Shown here piece by piece: positions 29,901 to 38,931 of a stretch of 64,000 nucleotides of DNA. The DNA lies in contig NZ_LMMV01000006.1 of the NCBI RefSeq assembly GCF_001422405.1, positions 1 through 64,000 of the forward strand, given 5' to 3'. The position numbers were made by a program, and so were the translations under genes. The stretch's first letter is position 1; every line of letters starts with the position of its first letter. The notes beneath the pieces were generated by a model. That model saw only the letters and a program-made list of their open reading frames with translations. It was not told the DNA's origin and did not search any database. Origin of the DNA: Pseudorhodoferax sp. Leaf267. GTDB taxonomy: Bacteria > Pseudomonadota > Gammaproteobacteria > Burkholderiales > Burkholderiaceae_C.

Positions 29901-32900
29901 GACCTGGGCCTGCGTCCAGGCCAGCGTGGCGGCACGTTCGAAGGCGCTGCGGTCGTGGTGCTTGTCGATCAGGTGCAGCAGCTCGGCGCGCGAGGGCGCG
30001 ACCACGGTCCAGAACGCCACGCGCACCAGCGCGCCCGGCGGGATGCGCACACGGTGGCGCAGCGCGAAGACCGCATCCAGCACCGTGCCCACCGTGCCCG
30101 ACAGCGGCTGGCCGTCGACGATGGCCGCGGCCGTGCCGGCGTCGCGGCTGCGGCCCAGGAAGCGCGCGCGGTCGGACTCGTGCTGCGGCGCGGCCGTGCT
30201 CTCGCCCTCCACCACCGCGAAGTGCGCGGCCCACACGGGCGGCTCGTCCGGCGAGCGTGGGCGGCGCGTGGCCAGCAGCGCGCCGAACTCGGGCAGGTAT
30301 TCGGTGTGCACGAACAGCTTGGCAAAGGCCGGGTGCGCCTCGTCGGCGGCCGGTGCGGCCAGCACCATCTCGGCATAGGAGGTGATGTCGATCTCGCGCG
30401 CGCGCCGGCCGCTGTTGGCCAGCGACAGGCGGCGCACCTCGGCATCGCTCTCGCCCGAGACCAGCACGGCCAGGGTGCTGGCCAGGCCGCCTTGGCGGTG
30501 CGTGAAGCTGGCCTGGTCTTCGCCGAACACCACCTCGTAGGCCCGCAGGTCGGCGCCGGCCAGCGGCATGGGCTGCGCGCACGGCGACCAGGCCTGGCCC
30601 GTGACCACGTCGCGCAAATAGAGGAACGCGCCCCAGGGGTCGCGCGTGGCATCTTCGCGCCAGCGCGTGATGGCCAGGCCGCGCCAGCGGCTGTAGCCCG
30701 CGCCCGATGCGGTGAGCATCACGCTGTAGCTGCCGTTGGACAGCACATGCGTGACGGGAGGGCGCCCCGGCTCCAGCCCCGGCAGGCGGCGCACGGTGGC
30801 GGCCGCGGCGCCGGCCTCGTCGCGCGAGGCATGCACCTCTTCGGCACGCGGATGGCCCACGGCCACGTTGCGCGGCATGCGTTCCTGCAGCAGCAGCTCG
30901 CTGGACTGCACCATGGGCTCGCGGTGGAAGCGCTCGCGCATGCGGCCGTTCTGCAGCACGTTGGCGATCGCCACGATGGCCATGCCCTGGTGGTGGGCCA
31001 TGAAGTTGCGCACGATGGCCACGCGCGCGCCCTCGGGCAATCGCGCAGGCGTGAAGTCCAGCGCCTCGTAGAAGCCGTGGCGGCCCAGCGCGCCCATCGC
31101 GGCCAGGCGCGTGAAGTTGCGGCACGCGGCCTGCGGGTCGACCATGGCGGCCAGCGCCGTGGCATAGGGCGCCACCACCTGGTGGTCGGCCAGGCCGCGC
31201 TTCAGGCCCAGGCCGGGCACGCCGAAGTTGGCGTACTGGTAGGTGAACTCCAGGTCGCGCGCGTTGTAGGCCGACTCGGAGATGCCCCAGGGCATGCCCA
31301 GCGCATGGCCATACGCGATCTGGCGCTGCACGATGAGGCGGTTGGTCTGCTCCAGCAAGCTGCCGGCCGGCGCGCGCATGACCAGGGACGGCATCAGGTA
31401 CTCGAACATCGAGCCCGACCACGAGATCAGCGCCGAGCCGCCGAACAGCGGCGTGGCCGTGCGGCCCAGGCGGAACCAGTGGCGCGTGGGCGCGTCGCCC
31501 TTGGCGATGGCGAACAGGCTGGCAAGCCGCGCCTCGGACGCCAGCAGGTCGTAGCAGTTGGTGTCCAGCCGCTGCTCGGCCAGCGCGTAGCCGATGGACA
31601 GCAGCTTGCGCTCGGGGTCGAGCAGGAAAGCGAAGTCCATGTTCAGCGCCATCTCGCGCGCCGTGGCGGCCAGGGCCTTGAGGCGCAGCACCAGCGGCGG
31701 CAGGGGCTGCGCGCGGTCCTGCCCATGCGCGGCGGCCAGGCGGCCCAGCGCCTGCGCCCAGAACAGCAGGTCGGCCAACGCGTCTTCGCTCTGCTGGCCC
31801 AGGCCGCGCGCGGCGCCGGCCAGCTTGTCGGCCAGGCGCACCAGCGCGGGGGCCAGCGCGTCCAGCGCCAGCGGGCTTTGCAGCTGGGCCGTGATGTCGT
31901 CCAGCACGGCCGCAGCACGCGGCGCGGCGGCACCATCGGCCTGGCGCGCCAGGCGCACCGCGTCCCACAGCCCGGCACGCGGGTCGGCCAGCGCGGCGCC
32001 GGCCTGCCACTCGTCGCAGGCATTGGCCAGCGCGATCAGGTGGCCGGCCAGGTTGCCGCTGTCCACCGAGGACACGTAGCGCGGGTCCAGCGCACGCAGG
32101 TCGGCCGTGCCGTACCAGTTGAAGAAATGGCCCTTGAGACGCGGCAGCTGATGCAGCGTGGCGAAGGTGGCCTCCAGCCGCTCCACGGTCTGCACCAGCC
32201 CGGCCCAGCCGAAGTCGCGCGCGGTCGCGGTGGCCAGCAGGTACAGGCCGATGTTGGTCGGCGAGGTGCGGCGTGCCAGCACGGGCTGCGGGTCTTCCTG
32301 GAAGTTGTCGGGCGGCAGCATGTGGTCGGCCGGCGTCACGAAGGTCTCGAAGAAGCGCCAGGTGCGCCGCGCGACCAGGCGCAGGGCCAGCGCGTCGGCC
32401 GCGGGCAGCACGCGCTTGCGGCTGGGCGCCGGTGGCCGGCTGGCCCACAGCGCGAGCGCGGGCGCAGCGGCCCATAGAAGCGCGAACGGCAGCACCCAGG
32501 GCGCGGCCGCAGGCGCCAGCAGCAGCGCGCCGCCGCAGGCCGCCAGGCCCAGCGCCGTGCCGCCGGCCATCTGGCGGTAAAAGCCCCACAGGTCCAGCCG
32601 CGGTTTGCGGCCGGACTGCGCGGCCGTGGTCCACTCCAGCAGCCGGCGCCGCGTGAAGCCCAGGCGCACCAGCGTGCGCACGATGGCGTCCCCCATGCGC
32701 CAGGCCTGCTCGGGCAGGAAGGCCAGGGCCGTTGCAATCTGAAGCAAGGCCATCCGCAGATCCGCCACCAGGGCCTGCACATGGCTGCGCAGCAGCACGC
32801 CGGGCCGGTGCGGCCAGATGCCGAACACGGGCGCCAGCAACGGCGCGACCGCCAGCGTGGCCAGCACCAGCAGCACGGCCACAGGCACCGCGCTGGCCGG

Positions 32901-35372
32901 CATCCACCAGGCGGCGAGCAGGGCCAGCAACATCGAAGGCGCCAGCAGCGCGCGGCGCAGGTTGTCGGCCATCTTCCAGCAGCCCAGCGCGGGCACGGCC
33001 TGCGCACCGGTACGCGCGCCGAACAGCCAGGGCAGCAGTTGCCAGTCGCCACGTGTCCAGCGGTGCTGGCGGCGCGCGGCCACGTCGTAGCGTGCGGGGG
33101 CCTCTTCGACCAGCTCCACGTCGGACGCCAGGCCCGCGCGCGCGAACACGCCTTCGAACAGGTCGTGGCTCAGCATGCTGTTGTCGGGCACGCGGCCCTG
33201 CAGCGCGGCCTCGAAGGCGTCGATGTCGTAGATGCCCTTGCCGGTGTAGGAGCCTTCGCCGAACAGGTCCTGGTAGACGTCGGAGACGGCCATGGCATAC
33301 GGGTCCATGCCGCCGGGGCTGGACGAGATGCGCTGGTACAGCGAGCCCTCGCGGCCCACGGGCAGCGAGGGCGTGATGCGCGGCTGCAGGATGGCGTAGC
33401 CGCCCACCACGCGCTGCAGCGCGGCGTCCAGGCGCGGCTGGTTCAGCGGGTGCGCCATCTTGCCGACCAGGCGCAGCGCGGCGTCGCGCGGCAGGCGGGT
33501 GTCGGCGTCCAGCGTCAGCACGTAGCGCACGCCTTGCGGCACGGTGCACGGGCCGTAGCTGGTGTCGGTCGCGCCACGCAGCAGGCGGTTCAGCTCGTGC
33601 AGTTTGCCGCGCTTGCGCTCCCAACCCATCCACACGGCTTCGCGTGCGTTGAACGTGCGCCGCCGGTGCAGCAGCAGGAAGCGCGCGCCGCCGGGCGCCG
33701 GGCCGTGGCGCTGGTTCAGCGCCGCGATGGCCTCATGGGCCACGGCCAGCAGCGCGGCGTCGCCAGGCAGGGTTTCGCTGGCCGCGTCCAGCCCGTCCGT
33801 CAGCAGCGCGAACACGAGGTCGCCACCGCCGCCGGCCAGGTGGTGCACCTCCAGCCGTTCGATCTGCTCGCGCAGTTCGGCCTCGCTGCCCAGGAGGGTC
33901 GGCACCGCAACCAGCGTGCGCAGCGCCTCGGGCACCCCGCCGGCCAGCTCCAGGCCCGGCAACAAGGTCGCGCCGAAGCGCCAGGCCGCGGCGCGCTGCA
34001 CGAGCGCGGTGGCGACCTCGCTGGCCGGCAGCGCAAGCCCCAGCAGCCACAGCGCGACGACGGCGAGGCCGGCGCCCACCGGCAGCCACCACCAGGCCAG
34101 GGCCAGCAGCGCCACGGTGGTGAGCGCGATCGCGCCGATGTAGGCCGCCAGGCCGCGCCCCGCGTGCCAGCGCACGATGCGCAAGCCCAGCCGCGGCCGA
34201 AAGCGCACGGTGGCCTCCAGCGCTGGCCGGCCCTCGGCGATCAGGTGGTAGCCCGGGTCTTGCGCGCGTGCGAACGCAGGCGGCGCCGCGTGCGCAGCGG
34301 CCAGGGCGTGGCCGGCGATCTCCAGCTCGGAACACGGCGAGGCGCGTGCCAGCTGCTCGATGGCGTTGCGGTACAGGTTGCGCGTGGCGAAGTCCATGGC
34401 CGCGAAGCCGCTGCCTGCGCACAGCGCGGCGTCCACCAGGCTCACGCGCTCGAACAGGTCGGCCCAGTCGATGTCCGACATGAGGCGCAGGCTGGTCATC
34501 ACATTGCGCACGGTGACGTTGGAAGCTCCCTGGCGCTGCTGCGCATGCGCGACCACGGCGTCCACGCTGCTGCCCTGTTGCTGCAGGCGCTGCTCCAGCC
34601 AGCCCAGTGCCGGCATGGTCTGCGGGTCGCGGTCGCGCAGGCCCTTGGCCAATTGCGCGGCGAAGAGCTCGGAGAGCGGCCGCGGCGAGCGCGCGGCGAT
34701 GTCGTCGGCCAGTGCGGACGCAGCCTCCAGGCCCGTGAGCCGGCCTGCGAACGCATCGGCATCGGCGCGCGCCACGCGGCCCACGCTGATCTGGTCCGCC
34801 AGCCGGCGCAGGTTCTCGATCAGCACGATGCGCACCGTGATCGCCACGGCCCACAGCTCGCCGATGGTCAGCGGCTGCACGCGCTGGTAGGCCGCCAGAA
34901 AGCCCGCCAGCACGCCGGCATCGACATGGCTGTCGGTGTGCGCGACGAAGGCCCAGGCCAGGCCGAACACGCGCGGGTAGCCCGCGAATGGGCCGTCGGC
35001 CAGCTTGGGCAGCTGCCGGTAGAAGTTGGGCGGCAGGTCGCCGCGGATCTCGCGGATCTGCTTCTCGACGAGGTGGTAGTTGTCGAGCAGCCACTCGGCC
35101 GCCGGCACGACACGGCGCCCGGCCTCCAGCTCGGCGGCACTGTCCTGGTAGGCGGCCAGCAACACGCGCGCGTTGTCGTCCAGCCGCGTGCGCAAGGTGG
35201 TGACGCGCGGCGGGCGCTCTGTGACGGTCTGCGCAGCGGCCAGGCTGCGCGCATGCTGCTCGAGCCGTTCGACGCCGAACAGCTCCTCGCGCACGGGCGC
35301 GGTGTCATGCCAGGGGGTGGTGCGGGGTGTACGGCCGAGCGTGCGGTTCCACAGCAGGTTCGCGGCGCTCAA
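26910..35372 (-). CDS. ndvB: Cyclic beta-1,2-glucan synthase (GT84 + GH94), NdvB/Cgs-like
   Basis: A 2,820-residue inner-membrane enzyme. The N-terminus (REELFGVERLEQHARSLAAA) matches Cgs. Membrane segments lie near residues 405-460, 810-870 and 935-990. Between them is the glycosyltransferase 84 domain with LTLDADTRLPRDAALRLVGK (DAD near residue 620) and HRWTRGDWQLLPW (near 770). The C-terminal half has carbohydrate-binding repeats and the GH94 phosphorylase domain with catalytic IGTGDWNDGMNRVG (near 2500), used for chain-length control. The product should be cyclic beta-1,2-glucan for the periplasm. It starts with TTG overlapping the upstream stop (TTGA). No glucan exporter (ndvA) is in the window. 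Confidence 0.93.
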   Translation of the reverse strand: MSAANLLWNRTLGRTPRTTPWHDTAPVREELFGVERLEQHARSLAAAQTVTERPPRVTTLRTRLDDNARVLLAAYQDSAAELEAGRRVVPAAEWLLDNYHLVEKQIREIRGDLPPNFYRQLPKLADGPFAGYPRVFGLAWAFVAHTDSHVDAGVLAGFLAAYQRVQPLTIGELWAVAITVRIVLIENLRRLADQISVGRVARADADAFAGRLTGLEAASALADDIAARSPRPLSELFAAQLAKGLRDRDPQTMPALGWLEQRLQQQGSSVDAVVAHAQQRQGASNVTVRNVMTSLRLMSDIDWADLFERVSLVDAALCAGSGFAAMDFATRNLYRNAIEQLARASPCSELEIAGHALAAAHAAPPAFARAQDPGYHLIAEGRPALEATVRFRPRLGLRIVRWHAGRGLAAYIGAIALTTVALLALAWWWLPVGAGLAVVALWLLGLALPASEVATALVQRAAAWRFGATLLPGLELAGGVPEALRTLVAVPTLLGSEAELREQIERLEVHHLAGGGGDLVFALLTDGLDAASETLPGDAALLAVAHEAIAALNQRHGPAPGGARFLLLHRRRTFNAREAVWMGWERKRGKLHELNRLLRGATDTSYGPCTVPQGVRYVLTLDADTRLPRDAALRLVGKMAHPLNQPRLDAALQRVVGGYAILQPRITPSLPVGREGSLYQRISSSPGGMDPYAMAVSDVYQDLFGEGSYTGKGIYDIDAFEAALQGRVPDNSMLSHDLFEGVFARAGLASDVELVEEAPARYDVAARRQHRWTRGDWQLLPWLFGARTGAQAVPALGCWKMADNLRRALLAPSMLLALLAAWWMPASAVPVAVLLVLATLAVAPLLAPVFGIWPHRPGVLLRSHVQALVADLRMALLQIATALAFLPEQAWRMGDAIVRTLVRLGFTRRRLLEWTTAAQSGRKPRLDLWGFYRQMAGGTALGLAACGGALLLAPAAAPWVLPFALLWAAAPALALWASRPPAPSRKRVLPAADALALRLVARRTWRFFETFVTPADHMLPPDNFQEDPQPVLARRTSPTNIGLYLLATATARDFGWAGLVQTVERLEATFATLHQLPRLKGHFFNWYGTADLRALDPRYVSSVDSGNLAGHLIALANACDEWQAGAALADPRAGLWDAVRLARQADGAAAPRAAAVLDDITAQLQSPLALDALAPALVRLADKLAGAARGLGQQSEDALADLLFWAQALGRLAAAHGQDRAQPLPPLVLRLKALAATAREMALNMDFAFLLDPERKLLSIGYALAEQRLDTNCYDLLASEARLASLFAIAKGDAPTRHWFRLGRTATPLFGGSALISWSGSMFEYLMPSLVMRAPAGSLLEQTNRLIVQRQIAYGHALGMPWGISESAYNARDLEFTYQYANFGVPGLGLKRGLADHQVVAPYATALAAMVDPQAACRNFTRLAAMGALGRHGFYEALDFTPARLPEGARVAIVRNFMAHHQGMAIVAIANVLQNGRMRERFHREPMVQSSELLLQERMPRNVAVGHPRAEEVHASRDEAGAAAATVRRLPGLEPGRPPVTHVLSNGSYSVMLTASGAGYSRWRGLAITRWREDATRDPWGAFLYLRDVVTGQAWSPCAQPMPLAGADLRAYEVVFGEDQASFTHRQGGLASTLAVLVSGESDAEVRRLSLANSGRRAREIDITSYAEMVLAAPAADEAHPAFAKLFVHTEYLPEFGALLATRRPRSPDEPPVWAAHFAVVEGESTAAPQHESDRARFLGRSRDAGTAAAIVDGQPLSGTVGTVLDAVFALRHRVRIPPGALVRVAFWTVVAPSRAELLHLIDKHHDRSAFERAATLAWTQAQVQLRHLGVDADEAADFQRLAAPLLYADRRLRAPADTLLRGAGAQSGLWPHAVSGDLPLVLLRIDDMEDLAQVRQALRAHEYWGMKQVGVDLVIVNERASSYVQDLQIAIETAVRSSQARPRLGAGLVQGAVHVLRADLMGSSARALLQAAARVELVARHGAIADRLARLPAPRPVASPEPAAPVQEQGEPTVPDADALEFFNGLGGFADDGREYVVRLHAGQATPAPWINVIANPGFGFHASTEGSGATWCANSRDNQLTPWSNDPVSDPPGEAFYVRDEASGALWTPTAQPVRGAGCYEARHGHGFSRFLHTTQGIAVELLQYVPLADPVKISRLKLHNRSDQPRRLSVTAYAEWVLGTSRGASAPFIVTAVDAASGALLAHKPWGLAFPGRVAFADLRGRQTAWTADRSEFLGRNGSLAAPAALLARASLSGATGAGLDPCAALQCVVDLAPGATIEVVAVLGQGASLEDAQALIARYRAADLDAVLAEVQAHWRSTLGAVQVKTPDRAMDILLNGWLLYQTIACRLWARAAFYQASGAYGFRDQLQDSMALGFTQPATARAQLLRAAGRQFVEGDVQHWWLPHSGQGVRTRISDDRVWLAYAAAHYIRVSGDAAVLDEPLDFLDGPALQPGEHDAFFQPQPAGQPASLFEHCARGLDQCLALTGTLGLPLIGTGDWNDGMNRVGAEGRGESVWLGWLLVRTIALFAPLANGRDDARAARWRAHAESVRAAIERGAWDGAWYRRATFDDGSWLGADGNAECRIDAIAQAWAVLSGAADPQRAAQAMDALARHLVLPAEQLVLLLAPPFDKGARDPGYIQGYPPGVRENGGQYSHAAMWAILAFAQQGDGDRATELFRLVNPIHHALTPEAAALYRVEPYVVAADVYAVAPHQGRGGWSWYTGSAAWMYRAGVEGILGLRREGATLVIDPCLHADWPMFEMTLRIEGTVYAVRVLHASRSGRGITAALLDDETLLDAAQGARVALDGGAHRLLLTI

Positions 35373-35623
35373 GCGACGACCAGATCCGCGTCGCGCAGCA
35401 TCACTGGTTCACGCGCACCGCCCGCCACCCGCCGGCGCACGGCGGCATCCAGCTCCGGCATGTGCTGACGGTAGGTCTCCATGGGGTCGTCGTCGCGGCC
35501 GTCGGGCCGGTAGGCGTAGTGCAGCGTTTCCTTGCGGATGCTGGCGCCGACCAGTGCGGCGTCGATCTCGACCCAGAAGCGCACGGCGCCGGAGGCCTCG
35601 TGGAAAAAAGAATCCTGGGACAT
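35369..35623 (-). CDS. Small DUF1488-like protein coupled to the glucan synthase gene
   Basis: An 84-residue soluble protein, MSQDSFFHEASGAVRFWVEI then DAALVGASIRKETLHYAYRP and PELDAAVRRRVAGG. The layout (beta strands with a ValRF/W segment, a central helix, a C-terminal AAVRRRV helix) resembles DUF1488, but the match is from memory and not strong. The start is the ATG at 35623 with GGAG eight bases upstream. Its TGA overlaps the TTG start of the glucan synthase, so the two are translationally coupled and it may influence that enzyme's expression. Confidence 0.6.
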   Translation of the reverse strand: MSQDSFFHEASGAVRFWVEIDAALVGASIRKETLHYAYRPDGRDDDPMETYRQHMPELDAAVRRRVAGGAREPVMLRDADLVVA

Positions 35624-35678
35624 GGCGAACTCCAAAAATGCGGCGGGTCAACCGTCCGCAGTTGGCTTCGCCTGAATT

Positions 35679-35699
35679 CGCCGCCTGCAACAGGCGGCG
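35679..35699 (-). terminator. Hairpin between the 48-residue gene and the DUF1488-like gene
   Basis: A perfect 9-bp stem CGCCGCCTG/CAGGCGGCG around CAA, 140 bases past the stop of the 48-residue gene. There is no U-run on either strand, so it could be a Rho-dependent end, an mRNA stabiliser or chance. Otherwise I see nothing in the 214-base gap. Confidence 0.35.
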
Positions 35700-35837
35700 C
35701 AACGCCACCGGCCTTGTGTCCCAGGGTAGGCCCGCCACGCGCTGCCGTCTGTGCGCTGCCGCACATAAGGCCTGCGAGGCGCCAGCCAGGATGAGATCGA
35801 ACCCTCAGGTGCGTCTGGCTGTACCCGCGGCGGCAGA

Positions 35838-35984
35838 TTACTTGTTCTTCAGCTTGCCCTTGGGCAGCACCGCCGTGGTGGGCGGCATGGGGCGCGTGGA
35901 GGTGCTGGAGGAGTCCGACGGCGGGCTGTTGTCCTTCTTCGGCTTTTTCGTCATCTTGTTGCTCCGCTGTTCGCCTTTGGCCAT
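35838..35984 (-). CDS. Conserved small basic protein
   Basis: A 48-residue, highly polar ORF: MAKGEQRSNKMTKKPKKDNS, a Ser/Thr/Pro-rich middle, and a basic end (PTTAVLPKGKLKNK). It has no hydrophobic segment. The MAKGxxRSNKExKKPK pattern recurs in many Burkholderiales small proteins of unknown role; it looks nucleic-acid or ribosome associated, but that is inference. GAGGA lies eight bases before the ATG at 35984; a longer in-frame start has no ribosome site. Confidence 0.72.
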   Translation of the reverse strand: MAKGEQRSNKMTKKPKKDNSPPSDSSSTSTRPMPPTTAVLPKGKLKNK

Positions 35985-36166
35985 GATGTGTTCCTCGTCA
36001 AAGTGGTCGAATGTACTGCCCGCGTAGGCCACCGCAGCGCACCGTCAGCGCGCCGTGGCATTCATTTCCTGGAACACTTGCCGCCCATGCACCTGAACAC
36101 CACAGAACCGCGCCGCGCGACGCCGCGCCTGCAAGCCGCCCCCCTGCCCGCGCGAGGGCCGGCCGC

Positions 36167-36958
36167 ATGATCGTCGAGCGCATCTGGACGGGCAACGCCT
36201 ACCGCAACTACAACTACCTCGTCGCGTGCCCCGAGACCGGCGAAGCGCTGGCCATTGACCCGCTGGACCACGAGAAGACCCTGTCGACGGCCAAGGCCAA
36301 GGGCTGGCGCATCACGCAGGTGCTCAACACGCACGAGCACCACGACCATACCGGCGGCAACGCAGCCGTGCTGGCCGCCACCGGTGCGCAGCTGATCGCG
36401 CACGAGCGCGCGGCCGGCAAGATTGGGGGCGTCACGCGCGGCGTGAAGGCCGGCGACGTGATCAAGGTCGGCCGCCACGTGGAGCTGCAATGCCTGGACA
36501 CGCCGGGCCACACGCTGTGCCACGTCTGCCTGTTTGCGCACACAGACCAACCCGCGCTGTTCTCGGGCGACACGCTGTTCAACGCCGGCGCCGGCAACGT
36601 GCACAACGGCGGCGACGTGAACCAGCTCTACGACACGTTCACCCGCCAGCTTGCCCAACTGCCCGCGCAGACCGCCGTCTACCCCGGCCACGACTACATC
36701 GAGAACAACCTGCGCTTCACGCTCGCACGCGAGCCCGGCAACGCCGAGGCGCAACGCCTGCTCGACCGCGTGGCCGGGCAGGATGCGGCCCAGGCCCCCG
36801 TGACCACGCTGGCGCAGGAAAAGGACGTGAACACCTTCATGCGGCTGGACAGCCCCGCGCTGATCGCCCGTCTGCGCGAGGACTTCCCGGACCTGCCCGA
36901 GCAGCCTGATGCGAAGACGGTGTTCGTGAAGCTGCGGGAGCTGCGCAACCGCTGGTGA
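36167..36958 (+). CDS. gloB: Hydroxyacylglutathione hydrolase (glyoxalase II)
   Basis: A metallo-beta-lactamase-fold hydrolase of 263 residues that converts S-lactoylglutathione to lactate and glutathione. Metal ligands are visible in VLNTHEHHDHTGGNAAVLAA, TPGHTLCHVCL, FSGDTLFNAGAGNVHNGG and VYPGHDYIENNLRF. The start MIVERIWTGNAYRNYNYLVA is typical and has GAGGG nine bases upstream. The C-terminal EKDVNTFMRL region and the REDFP segment fit the glyoxalase II C-terminal domain. It is convergent with the argC-like gene. Confidence 0.93.
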   Translation: MIVERIWTGNAYRNYNYLVACPETGEALAIDPLDHEKTLSTAKAKGWRITQVLNTHEHHDHTGGNAAVLAATGAQLIAHERAAGKIGGVTRGVKAGDVIKVGRHVELQCLDTPGHTLCHVCLFAHTDQPALFSGDTLFNAGAGNVHNGGDVNQLYDTFTRQLAQLPAQTAVYPGHDYIENNLRFTLAREPGNAEAQRLLDRVAGQDAAQAPVTTLAQEKDVNTFMRLDSPALIARLREDFPDLPEQPDAKTVFVKLRELRNRW

Positions 36959-36979
36959 CCCGCAGCGCGGCACGGCTTC

Positions 36980-37936
36980 TCAGGCCGCGGCTGGCTCCAG
37001 CGGCGCAGCCGCCGACAGGCCGAGCATCAGGTCCAGGTTCTGCACCGCCGCACCGGCTGCGCCCTTGCCCAGGTTGTCGAACACCGCCGTCAGCAGCACC
37101 TGGCCCGTGCGCGCGTTCCCGAACACCGCTAGCCGCAGCCGGTTCGTCCCGTTCAGCGCGCGGGGGTCGAGCCGCTGCGCGTCGGCGTCCTCGGCCAGCG
37201 CTTGCACTTCGATGCAGGCCTGCGCCGTGTAGCGCGCCTGCAGCGCGGCATGCAGGCGTTCGGCCGTCACACCGGCGGTCAGCAGGCGCAGGTGGAGCGC
37301 GATGGTCAGCACGATGCCCTGCCGGTAGTGGCCGTAGGCCGGCACGAACACCGGTGCGTGCGCCAGGCCGGCGTGCTGCTGGATCTCGGGCACGTGCTTG
37401 TGGTGCAGGCCCAGGCCATAGATTTGCAAGGGCACTGCACGCGCCGCGCCTGCGCCCTCGTGGTCGTCGAGCCCGGCACGGCCGCGCCCTGAGTAGCCCG
37501 ACACGGCGTGGATCGCCAGCGGGTAGTCGGCCGGCAGCAGGCCGCTGTCGACCAGGGGCCGGAGCAAGGCCAGCGCGCCGCTCGGGTAGTAGCCGGGATT
37601 GCTGACGCGCGTGGCACTGGCAATGCGCGCGGCCTGGCCCGCATGCAGCTCGGGCAGGCCGTAGACCCAGCCCGGCGAGGTGCGGTGGGCCGAGCTCGCG
37701 TCGATCACGCGCACGCCCGGGCGGCGCACCAGGGCCACGGCCTCGCGCGCTGCGTCGTCGGGCAGGCACAGCAGGGCGACGTCGCAATCGTTCAGCGCCT
37801 CGACGCGGTGCGCCGCGCTCTTGCGGTGACCGGGCGGCAGTTGCAGCAGGCGCAGGTCGGTCCGCCCATGGAGCCATTGCTGCACCTGCAGGCCGGTCGT
37901 GCCCTGGTCGCCGTCGATGAAAACAAGAGGGGTCAT
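36980..37936 (-). CDS. argC: N-acetyl-gamma-glutamyl-phosphate reductase-like protein lacking the catalytic Cys
   Basis: A 318-residue protein of the short AGPR type 2 family, which makes N-acetylglutamate semialdehyde in arginine synthesis. [18 protein letters not shown] is the NADP-binding loop, [20 protein letters not shown] and [10 protein letters not shown] are family motifs, and [11 protein letters not shown] holds the catalytic His. The catalytic-Cys motif NPGCYxxG reads NPGYYPSG here (codons TAC TAC), so the nucleophile is replaced by tyrosine. It is divergent from a LysR gene and not linked to other arg genes, so it may be a paralogue with another role or inactive. I start at the ATG at 37936 (MTPLVFIDG). 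Confidence 0.8.
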   Translation of the reverse strand: MTPLVFIDGDQGTTGLQVQQWLHGRTDLRLLQLPPGHRKSAAHRVEALNDCDVALLCLPDDAAREAVALVRRPGVRVIDASSAHRTSPGWVYGLPELHAGQAARIASATRVSNPGYYPSGALALLRPLVDSGLLPADYPLAIHAVSGYSGRGRAGLDDHEGAGAARAVPLQIYGLGLHHKHVPEIQQHAGLAHAPVFVPAYGHYRQGIVLTIALHLRLLTAGVTAERLHAALQARYTAQACIEVQALAEDADAQRLDPRALNGTNRLRLAVFGNARTGQVLLTAVFDNLGKGAAGAAVQNLDLMLGLSAAAPLEPAAA

Positions 37937-38040
37937 GTCGCGCTCCGAGTGTTGTCCGCACGCATGGTGCACCGGCCAGCGCGTGCAGGCCAGTTGAATC
38001 TGACAAACTAGCCGTTCACGAATCCTGAAGGGGCGGCACG

Positions 38041-38931
38041 ATGCGCGAGATCAACCTGGACCGCCTGCGCACGCTGCTGGCAGTGGCCGACCTCGGCTCC
38101 TTCGCCGCAGCGGCCAAGGCACTGCACCTGGCGCCACCCACGGTGACGCTGCATGTCGCGCAGCTCGAAGCCCGGCTCGGCACGCGCTTGCTGCACCGCG
38201 CGCCGGCCGGTGTCACCACCACGTCGGCGGGCGCCCTGCTGGTGGACAAGGCGCGGCGGCTGCTGGCCGAGGCCGACGACCTGCTGCAGACCGTGCAGCG
38301 CCAGGTCGCCGCGCGCGGCGGGCGCGTGCGCCTGGGGGCCTCCACCGGCGCACTCGCGCATCTTCTGCCGCAGGCCCTGGAGACGCTGGCCGCCCGGCAT
38401 CCGGAAATCGACGTGCAGGTGGCGGTGCTGACCAGCGAGGAGGCCCTGGCGCGGCTGGCCGCCGGCAGCCTGGACATCGGCATCGTCGCGCTGCCCCAGC
38501 CCGTGCTGCGCGGCCTGCGGGTTCAGCCCTGGCGCCAGGACCCGGTGCTGGCCTTCATCCCTGCCGCCTGGAAGCCGCCGCGGCACGTGACGCCGGGCTG
38601 GCTGGCCGCCCGGCCGCTGATCGCCAACGACCGCGGCACCCGGCTCTCGCGCCAGACCGCCGAGTGGTTCGCCGCGGGCGGCGAGCGGCCCGAGCCGCGC
38701 ATCGAGCTCAACTACAACGACGCGATGAAGAGCCTCGTGGCCGCCGGCTACGGCGCCGCGCTGCTGCCGCACGAGGCCGGCGCGCCCGCGCCGGACCCAC
38801 GCATCAGCACTAGAGCGCTGCGGCCGGCGCTGTCGCGCGCGCTGGGCATCGCGCACCGCACCCGGCCGGACGACGAAGCCACGCAGGTGACGCTGCGGGC
38901 CCTGCTGGAGATGAAGGAAGGACGCGCCTAG
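38041..38931 (+). CDS. LysR-family transcriptional regulator
   Basis: A 296-residue LTTR. The N-terminal HTH is [20 protein letters not shown] and [20 protein letters not shown], then [17 protein letters not shown]; the C-terminal effector domain begins near [18 protein letters not shown]. It is divergent from the ArgC-like gene with a 104-base gap between them, the usual arrangement for a regulator and its target. Its stop codon overlaps that of the convergent Lrp gene (shared CTAG). The effector is not predictable from sequence. Confidence 0.93.
   Translation: MREINLDRLRTLLAVADLGSFAAAAKALHLAPPTVTLHVAQLEARLGTRLLHRAPAGVTTTSAGALLVDKARRLLAEADDLLQTVQRQVAARGGRVRLGASTGALAHLLPQALETLAARHPEIDVQVAVLTSEEALARLAAGSLDIGIVALPQPVLRGLRVQPWRQDPVLAFIPAAWKPPRHVTPGWLAARPLIANDRGTRLSRQTAEWFAAGGERPEPRIELNYNDAMKSLVAAGYGAALLPHEAGAPAPDPRISTRALRPALSRALGIAHRTRPDDEATQVTLRALLEMKEGRA

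Noticed and set aside
28114-35468. Very long ORFs of 1,839, 1,352 and 895 codons overlapping the glucan synthase gene
   Set aside because: High GC leaves the other frames open. Their compositions are Arg/Ala/Gly or His/Gln-rich without domains, and the 2,820-codon frame has GT84 and GH94 motifs throughout.
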